Shown here: positions 38,035-50,655 of the stretch, piece after piece
Layout: each line of letters starts with the position of its first letter
How positions within the stretch are numbered: position 1 is the first letter of the stretch
Assembly (NCBI GenBank): GCA_905250115.1
Contig: CAJNOI010000003.1
Coordinates: 1,056,523-1,120,522 of the forward strand
Length of the DNA stretch: 64,000 nt
Direction: 5' to 3'
Source: Adineta steineri
Taxonomy: Eukaryota > Rotifera > Eurotatoria > Adinetida > Adinetidae
Translations under genes and position numbers: made by a program
The notes under the pieces: generated by a model
Seen by the model: the letters and a program-made list of their open reading frames with translations, nothing else
What the model was told of the DNA's origin: nothing
Databases searched by the model: none

Positions 38035-39956
38035 AATCGATTTCACCACCTCGTTTTACATTACATCATACTTCACAATCCCAATCTGAATATCGTCATT
38101 CATCTTTCGATGATGTAAATCGATATGTAGCAAGTACAAGTACACGTCGTACATCGACATCACCAAATAGTACTGTCTATGATAATGGTGTTAATCAAGG
38201 ATGGACATCAACTGAACCTCAACATTATTATGGTTTACCAACAGCATATGCACCATCATCAGCAACAAATTTAAATGATTTATCATTTCTTCAACAATCA
38301 CAATTAACTAATAATACTGATCAAATACCATTTTGGAGTGATAATTCTACTGTTGGTTCATATATTCAATGTATAGGTTAGTGTTTTTATTTTTCTCAAT
38401 GATAGAAATGAACAAATAATGAATATATTTATCTTTTAGATGGATATTATGATACAACTGATGGTCGAGAATGTGTTAATTGTGGAGCTATATCAACACC
38501 ATTATGGCGTCGTGATGGTACAGGTCATTATTTGTGCAATGCTTGTGGTTTATTTCATAAAATAAATGGATCAAATCGACCATTACAACGATTACCAAGA
38601 CGTCTGGTATAAAATAATTTTTTTTATTATAGAAAATATTATCATTATATATATATTTATAGGAAGATGAAGATCGTCCTCGAACGTCAGTTATTGAAGC
38701 TAGTCTTCCAGTAACCGATTCAGTTTGTTTACCAAATGTATCATCATTAACAAATCCATATTCTCATCATCATTCTATTCATCAAAACCAAACTTACCAT
38801 CAATCAACAACACAATCATCACGTCGAAATAATTCATCGAAAGCTTTATCTTCACTTGCACTTGGAAATTCTGATTTACATTATTCACCTTATGCAACAA
38901 TGAAATCAAATACAAATAATGGTAATGATACAAATAATTCTCAATCACAATTGCCATCATTTCATCGAACACAATCTGTATATATATATATAAAAATTAT
39001 TTACAAATAAATTTTCTTTTTATTTCTTACTCTAGGATGAAACTGCTTCGTCAGCTAACAATTCATTAGTTAATGCAGCTCATAAACCAGTATGATTTAT
39101 ATTGATAATTTTCCTTTTGAAATTATTTATTTATTTATTTATTTATTTAGGTATTATCAGGTGCACGTCGTTCTGGTTTACAGTGTGCTAATTGTCAAAC
39201 ACAAAATACAACATTATGGAGACGGAATAGTGAAGGTGAACCTGTTTGTAATGCATGTGGTTTATATTATAAATTACATCAAGTAATTTGAATTTATTGC
39301 TTAATAAATATAAATAATTATTCTTATTAGATTGCTCGTCCAATGAATATGGTGAAACCTGGTATTCAAACTCGTCGACGAAAACAAAAAAATAATAATG
39401 GAAATGGGTCCGGTGCTAATTCAAATTCAAAATCTAAACATAATAAACATATAACATCAACAACATCAGGTACAGAACCTGCACCATGTGCATCTGAACC
39501 ATCACTCGATTATGGTTTATCAGCAACACGTAAATAATTAATTATTTATTTCAAAATAATAAAATGTCTTATTTAAATCTAGATATTGGAAGACAAGGAA
39601 ATTATCATCATGAATATAATTCAGGACGAAATGACTTATTTCCTCAACATCATCATTCTCATTTAAGTCATCATCGACATCATCCATATGCAACGCCACT
39701 TGAACAACATCATCGTTTTTCATCTCACCAACCGACTGTTGTTCAATATCATCAACAACAACAACAGCAACAGCAACAATCCGATATGACACCTGTTGTT
39801 TTTGATGCTGAACTATGTGCTAGAGAAATTGTAGCATCACCACTTTCATCTACAGGTTCATCAATAACAAATAATGTTGCTAATGGTGATGAACATCATT
39901 CCACTGTAGTACCAATAATAACAACTACAACTGCTACTACTGACTCCCAACCGTGA
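37413..39956 (+). CDS. GATA-type zinc-finger transcription factor 1
   Basis: Model: join(37413..37701, 37767..37913, 37963..38376, 38440..38606, 38663..38977, 39036..39089, 39151..39282, 39331..39529, 39583..39956), 696 aa. It has two class-IV GATA fingers. The N-finger spans exon 4: [16 protein letters not shown] then [18 protein letters not shown], spacing C-x2-C-x17-C-x2-C. The C-finger spans exons 7-8: [15 protein letters not shown] then [12 protein letters not shown], with the basic tail [12 protein letters not shown]. These bind WGATAR sites in the nucleus. The long N-terminus is Ser/Asn/Gln-rich with a poly-Gln run (CAA/CAG, 37999-38036), and the C-terminus is His/Gln-rich. The fingers resemble animal GATA1/2/3 and 4/5/6; I cannot decide which class. 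If the intron after 39529 were retained, the frame would end at 39537. Tandem with a second GATA gene 4.7 kb downstream. Confidence 0.95.
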
Positions 39957-42900
39957 TAAGATCAGATAGTCATCATTTGCTGCTCCTTTTTTCTTCTGAA
40001 TATGTATGTGTCTCTTGTGTGTATAAAAAAAATCCCACATACTAGGACAGGTTTAAAGTGAGCTCTTTGTGATGCGTTGATGATTCTGTTTTTTTTTCTT
40101 CTTTTGTTCATTCTTTTTTTTTTGTTCGAAAAAATAATTTATACTTGTTCGTTAAATAATATGTGTGGTTAAAACTCAATGTTTAGATATGAAAGCATTT
40201 GTATATAACAAAATTATGATTTGGACAAAACGAATATTTTCAATTGTGATTTAAAATGATATTTTTGTTTTGAGATAGTAGAATATGTATGACACGATTA
40301 CTACTTAATGATCTAGTCGTATTAATATGTAATGCATGTATGAATTAAATACTATTTTTAGTCGATAAATTTTTCTGGGGAAGAATATTTAGCGATATAA
40401 CATAGAAGAATGATTTTTATTAAATTAGGATAATCTTTCATTGAATTGATATTATAATCGGTCAAATCTTATGAGTATCTATCGAGATCCAAAATCTATT
40501 TGTCTTATCTTGATCGAGTCGGAAAACAATATAGACAGATAATAATGAGAATTACTAACATAATATTTCTTCATAAATGGTAAAAAGTGAATTTATTAAT
40601 ATATATTAAAACCCTTTCAGGACTAGTTTTTCTTTTTATCTATTTCACGATCAGTGTATTATTCTTAAACTATCTTTTTGACCGCGGCTCACCAAAAAAA
40701 ACTTTTTTTTTAAAAAAGCCTGGACCCCCTCCAGGGTAGGTGGTACATACGTTGTACCATCGTCCTGAAGGGGTTAAATTCTAAGCATTTCTTTTTTACT
40801 CACTAAAATTCAACAGACGCTTCGGTTCCCTCCTTATATTATATATAGATATTTTAGTTTTAAACGATGGGTAAAAATCACTTAAAGCATAATGTATAAG
40901 ATAGTTAAAAACCTATGATTGAAATTTAGCATTCGTAGTTAGACGAAAGTAAAGAAGACAGAATCTATTAAAAGATTACTTTTTTTAAAGACAATAGTTA
41001 TTAATCTCGTAATCCCCTGTTTATTGACATGCTGTTTAACATTTGTAGATTCAATTTTCAATATATAACATGGTTTGTAATAAGTATAAATTTATAATTA
41101 AATTAGTACAAAACATACTACTTGAAATCATTGAATTAAAAATTTATCTATTTCGAGATAGATGCTAATCATAAAAGTTCAATATTCAGTATAATATTAA
41201 AATACTTTATAAGAAACAATAAAACAAATTAATTGATCTTCCTAAAAAAGTTTTTATGTGAATAAAATTTTAGTCTATTATGAATAATCTTGTAATTACT
41301 TCAAAATTCTATAAAAAAAAAGAAATGCTTTAATTTAATGATTACAACATGTTGAATTCTATAACAGATTAGATATTTCGTATATGCTCAGGTTCATGAA
41401 TTAGAAAGGTTAATTTTGATATCAAATAGCTGTTCTCAAAGACTAGAATATATCTTAATTTATCATTTAAAATTTTCAGTTATATAGAAAAATTCTTGCC
41501 ATTACGTTTATAGTACCATGCTGTTCTCATTTTGTTTTCACACCTTTTATTTCATGATTATCTTTCGTCTTGGTCATAATAGCATTCATTTTGATTGTCA
41601 TAATCAATCAGATTCAGTTTTTGGACGACAAGTAAACCTATCTTTATATTTATATATAAACTATCAAATGAAGAGAACTATCGAAAGTTAAGTCGTCTGT
41701 CCTCTGACATCAATTCTACTGATTCAATATGATGGTAGTTGAACTGGAACATTGCCTTCGTCCTAAATGATCTAATATTAAGATGGCATAATGAGTAATC
41801 GAGGCTGCTGTTCATCATGATGATGGACAGTAGGGAGTATTGAATTGCAAGTATATGTATATAAGGTGGAGTACTACGATGTCCATATTGAATAAGTTTG
41901 ATGGGTGATAAGAAATGAATTTCAATTTATCATCGTTCTATGCACATAATATATCCATTTAAGGAATCATCATTAACATTAATATTGACGAGTTGATTGC
42001 AATATCAAATGTTCGAAAAAAAAAGAAGAAATGCCCCTTAAGCTGTTTTATAAATATAACGAAAGAAACAAAATAAAAATGAATCCTTATTAAATTTATT
42101 TGATAGGAGATATTTTTTGCCTATGTAAAACCTAACATATGCAATTATTTCCCCTGCTCTTATTTGTTTCATATCCGTCTACATCCCATCTTGACGCGTC
42201 TCTTCGTTATCTTATCTATCATTTTTTTTTCTTCTTTTTCCCGTCGTTTGTCTATGTACATTCTTAGCGCAAGTGTATAAGCGCTTTATTAGAAGAGCAA
42301 TATGTATGATCTTTAGACACTCACATATATATATATATATGAGAACGGCAAGAATAACAACAACTTTGATTGCTCAATGTATTGTTTACCAAGCAAATCA
42401 TTTGTATGATAAGAAAACTTATTTAAATTCTTCTTCTTCCTTTTTTTCCATTTAAAATAATTACAGATATGTTGATATTTTGTTTTTTTAATATCCTTTT
42501 TTAAATAAACAAATGAAAAGCATCGAATTATCGATAAAAATCAGTATTATACACTTTCAAATAATAACAAACAATATTTTAATCAATTACTTCTTTTCTT
42601 TTTCTGTTAAAATACAAGAAAAATCTTCTCCGTATGCATAGATAAACTTTATGAATTCTATATGTCTCTCATTCATGGCCTCCGCATGTTGTTGAAAAGT
42701 CATTATACTGTCAATTAAGTAGCAATGATGATGGGTATATAGAAAATGAAGGCAAAAAAGAAAATACAACAAGTGTGCGTAGGTTTTGCCTTATGTCTAT
42801 TCCCGTATGTATCAGACAGAAATCAATCGTTGTCGTTCATTACTCTCATTCTCTCGACACTTGCTCATATTCATGCTTATCGCATTATGTATAACGAAAT

Positions 42901-44680
42901 ATAAAAAGCAAAAATCATTATACGTATATGTATATATTTTTTTAAAACGATTTAACATCTGGATTGGTGATGTATCGATGATTGGAATACAAAAAGTAAG
43001 AATATTAGACTTGGTTTAAGCCAATTTATTCTTAAAATAACACGTGCCGAAATAAAATCCATTTGAACAACAAACGAACGAACTTCATATCATATCTTAA
43101 CCGTATATGTCTATATATATAATTACCCATGTCACCATGTTCATCTTTTGATCGTCACTCTATACTCTGTCTCATCGTCATCGAAGTAAGAAGCAAAAAA
43201 AAGTGATCATCACAGGTATGATATTAATGTAGAGAACTCATGCTGTGACCGACCATCAACACTTATATGTGTGTGAAATGTGATTCTTGGAAACAACCAA
43301 GCAAAAAAAATGCTTTCTATTATAAATAATCATTACACTAAAATATATATCGAAATGACTGAATTGATTCTTTGAAGACTTGATGGTGACAAAATTGTAT
43401 ATAATAATCGATAGTAATACAAGAGCTTTTGCTCTTTCCGCCTATAGAACAATTTTCTTTTTTTTACATTATCATTGTGTTAAAATAAATTTTGTAATTA
43501 TCTGATCTGAAGATACATTTCTTGAACTGCTTATTGCATGATTTTATATTATGTATGTGTCATTAGGCGTAAAAAACTTTTATTTATAAATTTTAATAAA
43601 TAAAAGAGAAAAACAATTTTATTACATCCCTAAAGAGTTTTAGATACGTATATAATATACTCACTTCTACCTATCAGCGCACTTTCTTAGTCCGTTTTCG
43701 CTCGAGCATAGCGCCCGAGAGGCACATCGTCGTTTTGTCTCAAAACACACATACACTGATTGTGTGTATGTGTGTGTGTGCACATGCATGTGTAGATTCT
43801 AGACTCTTCGTTTGTTCTTATCTATTTTCTCCATTCCAGTTTATTCGTTTTCCACTAGCACCTTCACTATTGCCCCCGTTATTGCCTTTTTTCTCACATG
43901 CAGCACAAATGCGCATCATTTCTATTTGATCTTTCTTGAAAGCAGCGTATGCATGTATAGACAAACATAATGATAGATCTCAACGTCGTCTTTTTTTCTG
44001 ATTCTTTCTTAACCAATAGAATAACGAGACAAGAAAATAAATGGCCTATTGGTTGATATATGTCGATTAATTTTCTCTCTCTCTCTCGGTTTTCTTCTTC
44101 TATGTATCGTACACTTGTACAGTTTTTTTTCTTTTTCTTACCATATACACTACTACTAACATATAGTCATTCGAAGATAACGGCTCGACATACTGCTGAG
44201 AGGTCGAGGCAGATCTTTATCTTCTAATATCGACAGTATTGGTACCATCGTGATAACACAAATCATCGTATTTTTTTTTTCGATAAAAAAAATACAAGAA
44301 AGAAAAGAAAAGAAAGAACTATCGATTGGACAACGAACTACTTCATCATTTCTACCATCAAGGTAATCGGTCTTGTTTTTTTTTTCTATATCAAACATAA
44401 ATGTCAATGGATGTCTAAGGTCATATGAGAAGGCTCTTTTCTTTTTTTTTTGTCTTCTGTCCATGTTTTGACGGCCTAATCGATATTCGTAGTTAACCAT
44501 TTTTTTTTGTATTGGTCTTATCAGTTTGAATGCTGACATTCGGCCATGTGCCAATTCATATTGAATGACCTCCCTTCTTATCAGTCACCACTAGTAATAC
44601 TAGTCTGTTGCAATCATATTTTGAACCCTGAAGGCTATTCATACAATACAATTGAGATATGTTGAAAGTGGAATGAATGA
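39957..44680. other. intergenic between the two GATA genes
   Basis: Holds one MITE (40612-40773), the 3' UTR of the first gene and TA/CT-rich sequence (e.g. 42327-42342, 43751-43780, 44073-44090). No other gene is supported; open frames at 44156-44554 (minus) and elsewhere are low-complexity. Confidence 0.5.
40612..40773. mobile_element. TTAA-flanked MITE, family A copy 2
   Basis: Second copy of the element at 14696-14832, same orientation. It starts CCCTTTCAGGAC and ends GTCCTGAAGGGG; TTAA follows directly (40774-40777) and TTAAAA precedes. The middle shares the segments CAGTGTATTATTCTTAAACT and AGCCTGGACCCCC with copy 1. Copy 2 has an extra A/T-rich insert of about 20 bp. Confidence 0.75.
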
Positions 44681-46232
44681 ATGAATGAACAAAAAATTGA
44701 AACAAAAAAATATATTCTAGATTTTAACATGCATCCTCAAATTTATGGAAATCATACAGAAGATGGTTCATCTTCAACATTTTCATTAAATACAACAGCA
44801 ACTACAACTAATAATAATAATAATAATAATGGTCAAGATGGATCAACAATTGAAAGTAATCATTCATCACCTGTCTGGCCAATACCATCGACATCTTCAT
44901 CATCTATAGCCATACCAGTTAGTACAAGCAACGGTACACATCCATTGGCTAATACTGATTTATTTTCTCCTGAACCTTATTCAGTTGCAGCAATGGCTGT
45001 GTCACGTTATGCCGATGATCTTTATATGAATTGTTATTCAACAAAAATGAATTCACTTTTACTTGCACAAGCAGCAACAAATAAACTAAATGATCCATCT
45101 AATAATTATAATCGTAAATAAATAAAAATTTTCTTTTCATATCAAATTAATTTCATTACTTTTTTTGTTTAGCTTATTGTTATCCATATGATGAACCACG
45201 AGAATGTGTTAATTGTGGTGCAGCAGCATCACCACAAAATACACGTTGGAGTAAAGATGGTAGTGGCTTTAATTTATGTAATAAATGTGGCATTTATTCA
45301 TCTCGTACTCATAAAATTCCAACAAATTCAACAATATATACTACTGGAAATAATCCGAATGACCGAACTATTCGAAAGAGTGTACGTATTTATGAAAGAA
45401 TGAAATTCGTTTATTTAATATGTATTTATTTATTTATTCCAGGGTGTTCTCCATCGTTCAGGTAATCAATGTGCTAATTGTGGTACAACAGATACAACTT
45501 TATGGAGACGTAATGCAAGTGGAGAAAGTGTTTGTAATGCTTGCGGTCTTTATTATAAATTACATGGGGTAATTTTTGTTTTTTCTTCGATGTTTTTTTG
45601 TTAATATTAATATTTGCCGTTTGTTTTTTTTTCATAGGTTAATCGACCACTGACATTAAAAAAGGATGGTATTCAAACTCGTAAACGTAAATCGAAAAAA
45701 GATAAATCACCCAAAACAATTGATGTTACACTTCTTAATAAAAATAGTCGTATGTCTTATTTTTATTTTATCTAATTTAATCAATTTTAATTTTTTTTTC
45801 TTAGGACGAACTTCTCCAACAATATCTGAAGCAGCTGCTTGTTCGTCTGAACATCATCAACAATCAAATATTGATTTATCACCACCACCACCGCCATTGC
45901 CACAAACAATGCCAGTATCTTCGACAAATTATACAAATGGTTGTACACCTGATAATTTATTATTTTCATATGAAACATCAAATCCTCATCATCATTTCTA
46001 TAATAATTACTATGCTCCATCACCACCTATTAAACAACTAACATCACAATTTGATTATCATCATCATCATCATCAGCAACAACAACAACAACAACCACAT
46101 CAACAACAACAACATCAATCACATTATTATCAAGGTCATTCAACACTTTTTTCGAAAGTAAAACATGAAAGTCAATCTTTATTTGCAACAAATGATAATT
46201 CATGGATTGGACAAACGAATTTTGGTGTATGA
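44681..46232 (+). CDS. GATA-type zinc-finger transcription factor 2 with divergent N-finger
   Basis: Model: join(44681..45113, 45173..45381, 45443..45568, 45638..45749, 45805..46232), 435 aa. An in-frame ATG at 44729, just after a splice-acceptor-like TTCTAG, is an alternative start. The C-finger (exons 3-4) is canonical: [28 protein letters not shown], and tail [14 protein letters not shown]. The N-finger (exon 2) is not: [19 protein letters not shown] then [10 protein letters not shown], giving C-x2-C-x20-C-x2-C with a 3-residue insertion and loss of the LWRR DNA-contact motif. The exon junctions before and inside the fingers match the first GATA gene in position and phase, so the two are tandem duplicates. 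The C-terminus has poly-Pro, His/Gln runs and is otherwise disordered. DNA binding probably depends on the C-finger. Confidence 0.94.
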
Positions 46233-47847
46233 ATTAATTTTTAATAATAGATAAATATGGTTTTTTTTTTCTTTTCTTTATTTGAGAGTCTTATGTCAGA
46301 TATGCATTTTTGTTCTTATCTCTTCTTCTGTACAGTTTTGCTTGTTTTGTTCTTCTGTTTTTCTTCTTCTTTGCTTCTTCTTCTATTTTTTGTATAACAA
46401 CAAAATATACATGAGATCATTATTTAATGATTGTCGGGTATATATATGTTATGAGTAAAAAGAAACTAATAAGCTTTGAAATATTCGAACAATGAATGAT
46501 GATCAAGAAAGTTTGGTGCTTTTTTTTCTGAACAAAATTTCAAAATGTGTTATTTATTCTAATTAAACATATTCTATCAATATAATATCATTGTTGATAT
46601 CTCTTATAAGATATAAGTCAAGTATGTATGTTCTATTAGAATAATATTCATTTTTGCTTAACAATCTTCTCTTAATATGATGTACTAAATAGTTTTAACA
46701 TTAATCTATGTAATGAAGTTATCTAAAAAGGACATTCAGAAAAAAAAGCATATGATGGTTACTGAACAAAAGAAATAATCAGCTATGTCATAGAAAATGA
46801 TGACCAATCAAAACAGAAGAAGTTGCGATAGTCCTAGTCATCACCTGTATCGTTACATATACCCAGGCCGAACAATGAGATAGCAAGATCTTGTAAGAAT
46901 CGTATGTCTGATCTGATGAAATCAGACAAGGATCCTACGAAAAGTCGTGATTCCTGATTTCTTGCACTGAAAAATTCTTGTAAGATTCTGTTATGCGGTA
47001 GAATGTCACCAAAATATTTCATTAAAACTAATATCTTCTGAAAATATCACTTTAAATTTGCACTGAAAAATATAGTGCGCGTCAGGTCTTTCAAGAAAAA
47101 TGTGATATGAGTTGATACAAGATTTCAGGAACCACGATTTTTTTAAGATTTTGTTCATGTTACAAGACTTTGCAAGATCTAACGTCAGATTTTTTGACCT
47201 GGTTATATTTAATTTCGTTGGATTTTCTCCTATCATTTTTCGTCTTATTAGTCACTCCTTCATTATTATTTGTCTTTCTAGTTGGTATCATTCATCACCT
47301 ATCTCTTCACTTTTCTTTTGTTCCACAATCTTCTGTGCATCATTTTAACATTCTTTACTTTGTTATAACACCTACGATATAACATACAGTTACATCTCAA
47401 ACTAATATTCAACTGAATGACGCCTGTATAGTATTTTTCGTTTATTGTATAAGTACATTTCACTATTTTATATGAGAATTATTTACATCTATTTATCATA
47501 TATCTAACTAGAGATGATGAGTTTTAAGTTCAAATAATGAATCTAATTTTCATCTCGTTATTATCATTCTACTATTCAGTCATATTCCTATGAACACTAT
47601 GTCACATTCTATAATGTGACAGAACAATGAGGAATTTTTTTTATATATTACGACTTATCATAATTGTCATAAAATATAATATTTAAAATTTTATAACATT
47701 GTATAAATTCATTTAATAGTATCGAAAGAAAAAATATATATATTTGTCTAAAACATAAATTTATATAACTGAAATAGTATTCTATGTATATATTTATATA
47801 AGTAATCCTTTTTATTTCTATATTCAAAAAATGAACAATCATTTAAT
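46233..47847. other. intergenic, holds one MITE
   Basis: 3' UTR of the second GATA gene, the element at 46862-47213, then AT-rich DNA to the 3' end of the peptide precursor gene. No further gene seen. Confidence 0.5.
46862..47213. mobile_element. TA-flanked MITE, family B copy 2
   Basis: 352 bp, the reverse complement of the element in TTC29 intron 1 (19257-19572) with indels. It is bounded by TA (46860-46861 and 47214-47215). Ends are CCCAGGCCGAACAATGAG and, at the right, GATTTTTTGACCTGGT. Several shorter inverted motifs lie inside. Non-coding; the open frames across it are chance. Confidence 0.75.
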
Positions 47848-48252
47848 TTAACCAAATTTCGGTATTCCAGCAAATGCAGATGCACGTTTACCAAATTTTG
47901 GAATGCCATGAAAGAGACGAGCTGATAGACGTTTGTTTTTTTCATCATAATCAGCAATTTGCTCGTCATCATCAGTACAACTGCCATATAAAGCACATAA
48001 TATTCTCAAATAATAAGCTTCATTTAATTCATTCGATGGAGGTTTTTCCTCAGTTATGTCTGTTTCGGGATCAACTGGTTCTTTTACTTCTAATTCTTCT
48101 TTCATTTCGAATTCATCTTGAATATCATGTGGTAAAAATGGTATTTCATCTTCTTGTATTTCATCAGTTGATACAACAGGAGTACATGTGTAACAGTAAA
48201 GGTTTAGAAGAATAAAAATCAAAATAAGATGACAACAATGTTTATAAAACAT
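47848..48252 (-). CDS. neuropeptide precursor with two GIPKF-amide peptides
   Basis: A single-exon 134-aa frame with the full layout of a secreted prohormone. Residues 1 to about 24 are a signal peptide (hydrophobic core HLILIFILLNLYCY). A strongly acidic spacer follows (about 28-75), then a short Cys pair C86-ALYG-...-C92. Lys-Arg at 107-108 releases LSARLFHGIPKFG (109-121). Lys-Arg at 122-123 releases ASAFAGIPKFG (124-134), which ends at the stop codon. Both peptides share GIPKFG, where the final Gly would become a C-terminal amide, giving ...GIPKF-NH2. I do not recognise this ending among the common invertebrate families (FMRFamide, NPF/sNPF, allatostatin, SIFamide, RYamide). Processing enzymes and receptor are inference; the architecture is seen directly. 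Confidence 0.82.
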   Translation of the reverse strand: MFYKHCCHLILIFILLNLYCYTCTPVVSTDEIQEDEIPFLPHDIQDEFEMKEELEVKEPVDPETDITEEKPPSNELNEAYYLRILCALYGSCTDDDEQIADYDEKNKRLSARLFHGIPKFGKRASAFAGIPKFG

Positions 48253-49856
48253 GATAATTTATAAAAATCTTTAATAAGAAAAAAGAAATAATTTGAATTT
48301 TATTTAGAAAATAAATTCTAAACTAACCTTATGTTGAGGATATATTTGTGTATTGCTAGAGTTTTGTTTTTTTAGTAATCTAAAAAAAATATATAGAAGT
48401 TTTTCTGTCTCTCTTTTTTTTTGTATTCTATAAATATTTTATGAAATTAGCTCAATAACAAATATATAGTCTCGTTCGCTCATATGAACTTTGATTAAAT
48501 CACGCATATAAGCCTGCTTATGAAGATCGTTAGGCACATTAAATATAGGCAATCCTAAATCAAGAATATTTCAATAATTGATACGATCTTTTTATTAGTT
48601 CGATATATACAAATTGATTAAATATTTTGTTGTTGACAGAAGAAAAATATAATTACATTAGAAAGACTCCGTAGTGCACAAAAATAATATTTATTGTATA
48701 TACTAGAATTTAGTTCTTTCGGGTAGACTTCTATTAATGGCATCAAAAGTCTGCTTATTAAAGTAGGATTTTAAGAGCTACAAAAATAAAATNNNNNNNN
48801 NNNNNNNNNNNNNNNNNNNNNNNNNNNNNNNNNNNNNNNNNNNNNNNNNNNNNNNNNNNNNNNNNNNNNNNNNNNNNNNNNNNNNNNNNNNNTGTTTTAT
48901 TTTTCTGTAATTGAGATTGATCGATACATGTAAGAATTTTTCAATGATATTAGTACTGAAATAGGACTGTCAATCAATTATCACGAGAGATCGTAATCAG
49001 AATGAACTATTTTCATAACCACATTAAAAAATAATAATAGTCGCTCAAGTATTTATAAAGAAATATTGTTTAAAGAAAATTACTTTACCAAAGTTGAATA
49101 AAAAAATTCGAAATAACTAATCTAGATAATATTTTTATCTTAAATATCTAAAGCAATCCTGTCAAGGTCATATTTTCTTATAGTAAGCCAATAGAACTTT
49201 CTTCTTCGATAGAGAAAATGAGACTCTATTTTTCTAAGTTATTTGATCGTTGTTAAGCTAATATCACAATAATACATTTTCGAAAAAGTCCCTTCATGTG
49301 CAGATGTACCGATCACATAAGTATTTTTTGATAGAAATAAGATAGAGAGGTATGATTTACATGATTGAAAATAGCTGATAAAGACATATTAAATCAATTG
49401 CCTAATTATCGGACAAATGATTTCTTATGAAAAATCAGTGTCGACACACGATTGTAATAAATATTTTCCCAAAGTAATTAAGTTTAAGTACATGAGTATC
49501 CAACGATTTGAAGATCTTCGATTAGTCTATTGAACATATAGCTTGTTCTTGAAAATTCAGAGAATTATGAAGTAAGCTTACACTTAATGAGACCAAATGA
49601 AAACTTTATGAGAGCCCAAACAGGAAAACCCTGATATATATGATTCGGTACGTCTTCTTCCTATCAAAAACTAGTCATTAGTCTTCATCTAATCAACCCG
49701 TATATAGATGAAACAAATCTTCTCGAAAATATTTAAATTTAACTTAATTCAGTAAGAAATAAATCTAAGAGATGATCTCTTGGACTCTTTTCAAGTACTT
49801 CACTCCTTAAATTTTGAATATATTCTTATAAAAACGAAATAATTATTTCTTCTTAC
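48253..49856. other. intergenic with 100-N assembly gap
   Basis: The gap spans 48793-48892. A minus-strand open segment at 48439-48554 (ending in a stop, preceded by TTTAG) reads LPIFNVPNDLHKQAYMRD and may be an orphan terminal exon. No continuation of the galactosyltransferase gene is recognisable on either side of the gap. Confidence 0.5.
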
Positions 49857-50655
49857 CTAAAACACCACCAACTAACTCTACGTAGGGTAGATAAAAATGA
49901 AATTTATCAACAGCAACACTTAAATGACGTGGATACTTTGGACATGTGTACATATTTCGATCATCAATTGATAATAAATCGACATCATGCATAATAAAAC
50001 AGGATGTATTAGGTTCGAGTTTTAAAATTTCTTTAAAACAACCATTCATTACAATACCCTTATTAAATGTATTATTATACGCTTGTTCACATACAAATAT
50101 TCTATAATCTAGTTGTTGTCGTTGTAAAAACGTATGCGTATGAAAAAGAAAATGTCCTAAAATTTCCCAACGTTCACGATATGGTACGATCAAAGCAACT
50201 TTATGACGAGCTAAACATGTTTTCGGTTGATAACGACCTCCAAATTGTACTTCAGGATGATATAATGATTTATCTAAGAGAGAGAAATTTTCCGGTAGTC
50301 CTTTAATATTCAATGGACCTTGTAAATCAGGTGGTACAGCTGGACAATAATTAGAAGATTTATTTTTTTTGTTCGATATTTCCATATAATTATCAGTAAA
50401 CGAATTTAAAATATTTTTATAAGTTTCTTGAAATATATCATCGTTTTTGTTTGAACTTTTTGTTTGATTACTTGAGTTAGTTATTTGAGTGTTTGATGTT
50501 ATAGTAGTTAGTGATGTTTGAATAAGCTCATGATTATTATGTGAAACAGAACGACGAACGATATATGTAATATTTAATATACTTGTAATAAGCATGAGAA
50601 GAGTGCTGAAAATGCACAAATTATAAAGATGTAGTTGCCGACGAAGGATAATCAT
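49857..50655 (-). CDS. beta-1,4-galactosyltransferase family, 5' exon only
   Basis: A 799-nt exon (266 codons plus one base) starts at the ATG 50655 and ends at a GTAAG donor after VELVGGVLG. It encodes a type II Golgi protein: short basic N-terminus, signal-anchor (about residues 10-33), Ser/Thr/Asn-rich stem to about 100, then the GT7 N-terminal catalytic part. Recognisable segments are GGRYQPKTCLARHKVALIVP, the FxFxR-like YRERWEILGHFLFHTH, FVCEQAYNNTFNKG and the metal-binding DVD motif in FIMHDVDLLSIDDRNMY. Enzymes of this family add galactose (or GalNAc) from UDP-sugar to GlcNAc, Glc or xylose. The essential second half (the WGGEDDD motif) is not found downstream to 48253. It is either lost or lies in the 100-N gap, so the gene may be a pseudogene. 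Confidence 0.85.

Noticed and set aside
44156..44554. 132-codon minus-strand frame upstream of the second GATA gene
   Set aside because: Lys- and Phe-rich translation of poly-A/T tracts; no domain; it lies in the likely 5' flank of a real gene on the other strand.
47112..47382. Overlapping plus-strand frames rich in Phe/Ile/Ser
   Set aside because: They begin inside the MITE at 46862-47213 and have no homology or splice structure.
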